From: Bacteroidota bacterium
Lineage (GTDB): Bacteria; Bacteroidota; Bacteroidia; Chitinophagales; Chitinophagaceae
DNA length: 15,471 bases
Assembly: GCA_947461985.1 (NCBI GenBank)
Contig: CANHNT010000013.1
Coordinates: 1-15,471, forward strand
Reading direction: 5' to 3'
Shown here: piece after piece, positions 13,213-15,471 of the stretch
How positions within the stretch are numbered: position 1 is the stretch's first letter
Layout: each line of letters begins with the position of its first letter
Notes under the pieces: generated by a model
Told to the model about the DNA's origin: nothing
Seen by the model: the letters and a program-made list of their open reading frames with translations, nothing else
Database searches by the model: none
Position numbers and translations under genes: made by a program

Positions 13213-14257
13213 AACTCATATTCAATTGTTTAAAGAACTATTACTTCATTGGGATAAAACTAGTAATCATCGCACAATGCCTTGGAAAGGTATTAAAGAT
13301 CCTTATAAAATATGGATTAGTGAAATTATTTTGCAACAAACTCGGGTTGAGCAAGGAACTATTTATTACCATAAATTAATTGAAAAATACCCATCTGTTT
13401 TTGATTTAGCAAATGCCGATGAACAAGAACTTTTTTCAATTTGGCAAGGTTTAGGTTATTATAGTAGATGCCGAAATTTGCATGAAACAGCAAAATCAAT
13501 AGTCTCGAATTTTAATGGCATTTTCCCAAATAAGCATGAAGTAATTATTACGTTAAAGGGTATTGGAGATTATACTGCTGCTGCGATTGCATCATTTGCA
13601 TACAATTTGCCATTTGCTGTGGTCGATGGAAATGTGGTTAGGGTATTGAGCAGAATTTTCATGATTAATGAAAATTATCATACCAATAAAGGAAAAAAAT
13701 ATTTTTTAGAATTCAGCAACAATCTTTTAGACGAAACACAACCTGCAAAATACAATCAAGCGATTATGGATTTCGGTGCAACCATTTGCAAGCCTCAAAA
13801 TCCGCTTTGTAACGATTGTCCATTTGTTGATATGTGCAAATCTTTTGAATTTAATAAAATAGGTGAGTTTCCAATAAAAAAAGACAAAATAATTCATAAA
13901 AAAAGACATTTTCATTTTTTTGTCATTGAGGATAAACAACACATTTATATTACGTTACGAACTGAAAAAGACATTTGGCAAACGCTTCACACCTTTTATT
14001 TAGTTGAGTCAGATTCTGAAATAATTTCATTCAATAAAAAAGAATTTAATTTGAGGCCATCTTCTGAAATAGCCCCTCAAATTTTTAATCAAACATTATC
14101 TCATCAAAAAATAACGGGGTATTTTTATTTCTTTCCTAGCAATTTATTTTCAACAACTTTTTTAAAAAAACTTCAAAAAATAAATAAAAAAAGCATTTCT
14201 CAATATGCTTTTCCTCGTATAATTATTTCTTTTTTTGAAAAAAATAATTATCTTTAA
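13202..14257 (+). CDS. mutY: A/G-specific adenine DNA glycosylase MutY
   Basis: A 351-residue protein that removes adenine opposite 8-oxoguanine. The HhH-GPD domain carries catalytic Glu41 (WISEIILQQTRV), QGLGYYSRCRNL, the helix-hairpin-helix LKGIGDYTAAAIASFAYN and Asp142 in VVDGNVVRVLSR. A 4Fe-4S loop follows with Cys196, Cys203, Cys206 and Cys212 (C-x6-C-x2-C-x5-C). The C-terminal part (about 235-345, FHFFVIEDKQHIYITLRTEK) is the NUDIX-like 8-oxoG recognition domain. There is no ATG near the start: candidates are TTG at 13202, inside the T-tract array, or TTG at 13226 (MFKELLLHW), which gives the more usual N-terminal length. ssb follows 38 bases downstream. Numbering uses the 13202 start. 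Confidence 0.95.
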   Translation: MIFLTHIQLFKELLLHWDKTSNHRTMPWKGIKDPYKIWISEIILQQTRVEQGTIYYHKLIEKYPSVFDLANADEQELFSIWQGLGYYSRCRNLHETAKSIVSNFNGIFPNKHEVIITLKGIGDYTAAAIASFAYNLPFAVVDGNVVRVLSRIFMINENYHTNKGKKYFLEFSNNLLDETQPAKYNQAIMDFGATICKPQNPLCNDCPFVDMCKSFEFNKIGEFPIKKDKIIHKKRHFHFFVIEDKQHIYITLRTEKDIWQTLHTFYLVESDSEIISFNKKEFNLRPSSEIAPQIFNQTLSHQKITGYFYFFPSNLFSTTFLKKLQKINKKSISQYAFPRIIISFFEKNNYL

Positions 14258-14295
14258 TGTATAATTTTTGATTTTTTATTTAAAATAAGTAAATA

Positions 14296-14715
14296 ATGAG
14301 AGGCGTTAATCATGTTTTTTTAATTGGGAATTTAGGGAAGGATCCAGAAATTCAATATATAGATGGCGAAATTCCTGTTGCGAAATTTCCGCTAGCAACC
14401 ACAGAAACCTATAAGGATAAAAAAGGGGTAACTATTCCACAAACTGAGTGGCACAACATTGTGCTTTGGAGAGGCTTGGCAGAATTAGCTGCTAAATATT
14501 TACACAAAGGCAGTTTAGTTCATATTGAAGGTAGCTTACGCACTCGTTCGTGGGAAGATAAAGATAAAAATAGGCGTTTCATGACTGAAATTATCGCAAC
14601 CAATTTGGTTATGTTGGATAAAAGAAAATCTGACACAGAAGTTAGTGTTGATGACTTTATAAGCAACATTGAAGAACCTTCTTCAGATGATTTGAACAGC
14701 GAACTCCCTTTTTAA
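14296..14715 (+). CDS. ssb: Single-stranded DNA-binding protein
   Basis: A 139-residue SSB. The OB fold covers about residues 1-105: MRGVNHVFLIGNLGKDPEIQ, then the ETYKDKKGVTIPQTEWHNIV strand and YLHKGSLVHIEGSLRTRSWE. A short acidic linker leads to the C-terminal tip DDLNSELPF, whose final acidic-x-x-E-L-P-F form is the usual docking peptide for repair and replication partners. It protects single-stranded DNA in replication, recombination and repair. It sits 38 bases after mutY and probably shares its transcript; mutY-ssb-gldE is a familiar order in Bacteroidota. A separate promoter for gldE begins inside its last codons. Confidence 0.97.
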   Translation: MRGVNHVFLIGNLGKDPEIQYIDGEIPVAKFPLATTETYKDKKGVTIPQTEWHNIVLWRGLAELAAKYLHKGSLVHIEGSLRTRSWEDKDKNRRFMTEIIATNLVMLDKRKSDTEVSVDDFISNIEEPSSDDLNSELPF

Positions 14716-14724
14716 TTATATTTG
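14691..14724 (+). promoter_or_regulatory. Candidate gldE promoter (TTTG-N22-TATATTTG)
   Basis: TTTG (14691-14694, inside the end of ssb), 22 bases, TATATTTG (14717-14724) matches the Bacteroidota sigma-A consensus with a perfect -7 and acceptable spacing. Transcription would start near 14731, about 46 bases before the gldE TTG. gldE could thus be expressed both from mutY-ssb read-through and from this site. Confidence 0.5.
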
Positions 14725-14776
14725 CACTTTAAAAAATAGAAAAAATCTATTTATTTCTTAACGAAAACATACAATT

Positions 14777-15471
14777 TTGGACCCTGATTCGGTAAACTTT
14801 ATATTATTAAGCACAGAAAATCTTGGAATTTCCACTGAGGTTATTTTAGGAATTATCATTTTTATTTTACTGTTTTTTACTGCATTAATTTCTGGTTCTG
14901 AAGTAGCTCTTTTTTCTTTGTCTTCAAAAGACATTAACTACATGAAGCAAAAGGAAGACAATAGCTACAATACTGTTTTAGAGCTAATTGAACACCCAAA
15001 AAGATTATTAGCGACTATTTTAATTGCCAATAATTTTTTAAGTATTGCCGTTATTATTAGCACCAATTTATTATTTAATAGTTTGATAAATATGGAGGCT
15101 CTTTATCCAAATCATGAACCTCAATTTTATACCATACTAAATATAATTATACAAGTAGTTTTAGTCACTTTTTTCTTGGTTCTATTTGGAGAAGTTTTGC
15201 CGAAGGTATATGCCACGCAAAATAATATGCGCTTGAGTGTATTTACCGCTCCAGCGATCAAATTTTTAGATAATTTATTGAGCCCTTTGAGCAATTTTTT
15301 AGTTACTTCGACTTCTTTTATTGAACGAAAATTAGCAAACTCCAAAAAGAATGAAATTAGCAACGAAGATTTTGAAAATGCAATAGAATTAACCGTTGGT
15401 CACTCTGCTACTAAAGAAGAGAAAAACATTTATAAAGGCATTGTGAAGTTTGGTGAAATTTATGTAAAACA
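14777..15471 (+). CDS. gldE: Gliding motility-associated protein GldE (CNNM/CorC-type), 3' end cut
   Basis: The frame beginning TTG at 14777 is open to the right edge, 231 codons, encoding MDPDSVNFILLSTENLGIST and on. TTG is the only plausible start: the frame has a stop at 14759-14761 and the next ATG (14941) would remove the first helix. The visible part is the CNNM/DUF21 membrane domain with helices near 22-40, 77-100 and 119-140, the conserved SGSEVALFSLSS after helix 1, a NNFLSIAV stretch and FGEVLPKVYA at about 137-146. The CBS pair and CorC_HlyC domain of this about 430-residue family lie beyond the window. GldE is an inner-membrane protein found with the gliding/type 9 secretion genes; gldD usually follows. 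Its CNNM fold suggests ion transport or sensing. Confidence 0.9.
   Translation, partial: MDPDSVNFILLSTENLGISTEVILGIIIFILLFFTALISGSEVALFSLSSKDINYMKQKEDNSYNTVLELIEHPKRLLATILIANNFLSIAVIISTNLLFNSLINMEALYPNHEPQFYTILNIIIQVVLVTFFLVLFGEVLPKVYATQNNMRLSVFTAPAIKFLDNLLSPLSNFLVTSTSFIERKLANSKKNEISNEDFENAIELTVGHSATKEEKNIYKGIVKFGEIYVK

Noticed and set aside
13727..13942. 71-codon reverse-strand frame
   Set aside because: It is antisense inside mutY, whose Fe-S cysteines are encoded here on the plus strand.
15127..15363. 78-codon reverse-strand frame
   Set aside because: It is antisense to the CNNM domain of gldE, which is the well-supported reading.

Overview
The window is AT-rich bacterial chromosome from a Bacteroidota, most likely a gliding or gliding-derived lineage. 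Supporting evidence is a BatD aerotolerance protein, a DPP5-like S9 peptidase, DUF1573 and fulvocin C-related lipoproteins, the order mutY-ssb-gldE, an HU-TPR-Rne/Rng cluster, and promoter-like sites of the Bacteroidota form TTTG-N17-23-TAnnTTTG without Shine-Dalgarno sequences. I cannot name a genus. No rRNA, tRNA, CRISPR array, IS element or phage module is visible.

Layout. 1-1712 (-): BatD, cut by the left edge. 1814-2164 (-): a single-domain XRE regulator with two direct operator-like repeats just upstream, next to a divergent operon. 2274-4193 (+): a tight three-gene operon of a lipoprotein carrying a C-terminal eight-cysteine fulvocin C-like domain on a glycine linker, a five-helix membrane protein fused to a thioredoxin-like domain, and a DUF1573 lipoprotein. 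This block looks accessory: it is visibly more AT-rich and sits upstream of batD where batA-C would often lie. 4287-6224 (+): exported S9 peptidase, convergent with pnp across a bidirectional terminator. 6352-8969 (-): pnp and rpsO with a structured pnp leader. 9037-9408: mostly empty, with a start-less membrane ORF remnant. 9409-10020 (-): PnuC with no ordinary start codon. 10123-13119 (-): HU, a membrane-anchored TPR protein, a 29-residue basic ribosomal-type peptide and ribonuclease E/G. 13202 to the right edge (+): mutY, ssb and gldE, divergent from the HU gene across phased T-tracts.

How it fits together. Most genes are housekeeping: RNA decay (PNPase, RNase E/G), ribosome (S15, small basic protein), chromosome structure and repair (HU, MutY, SSB) and peptide or vitamin uptake (S9 peptidase, PnuC). 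The notable system is 1814-4193. I infer a regulated, surface-tethered, disulfide-rich toxin-like peptide with its own membrane redox partner. The second notable locus is the HU/mutY divergent region, where helically phased A-tracts form a probable intrinsic bend and contain the apparent TTG start of mutY.
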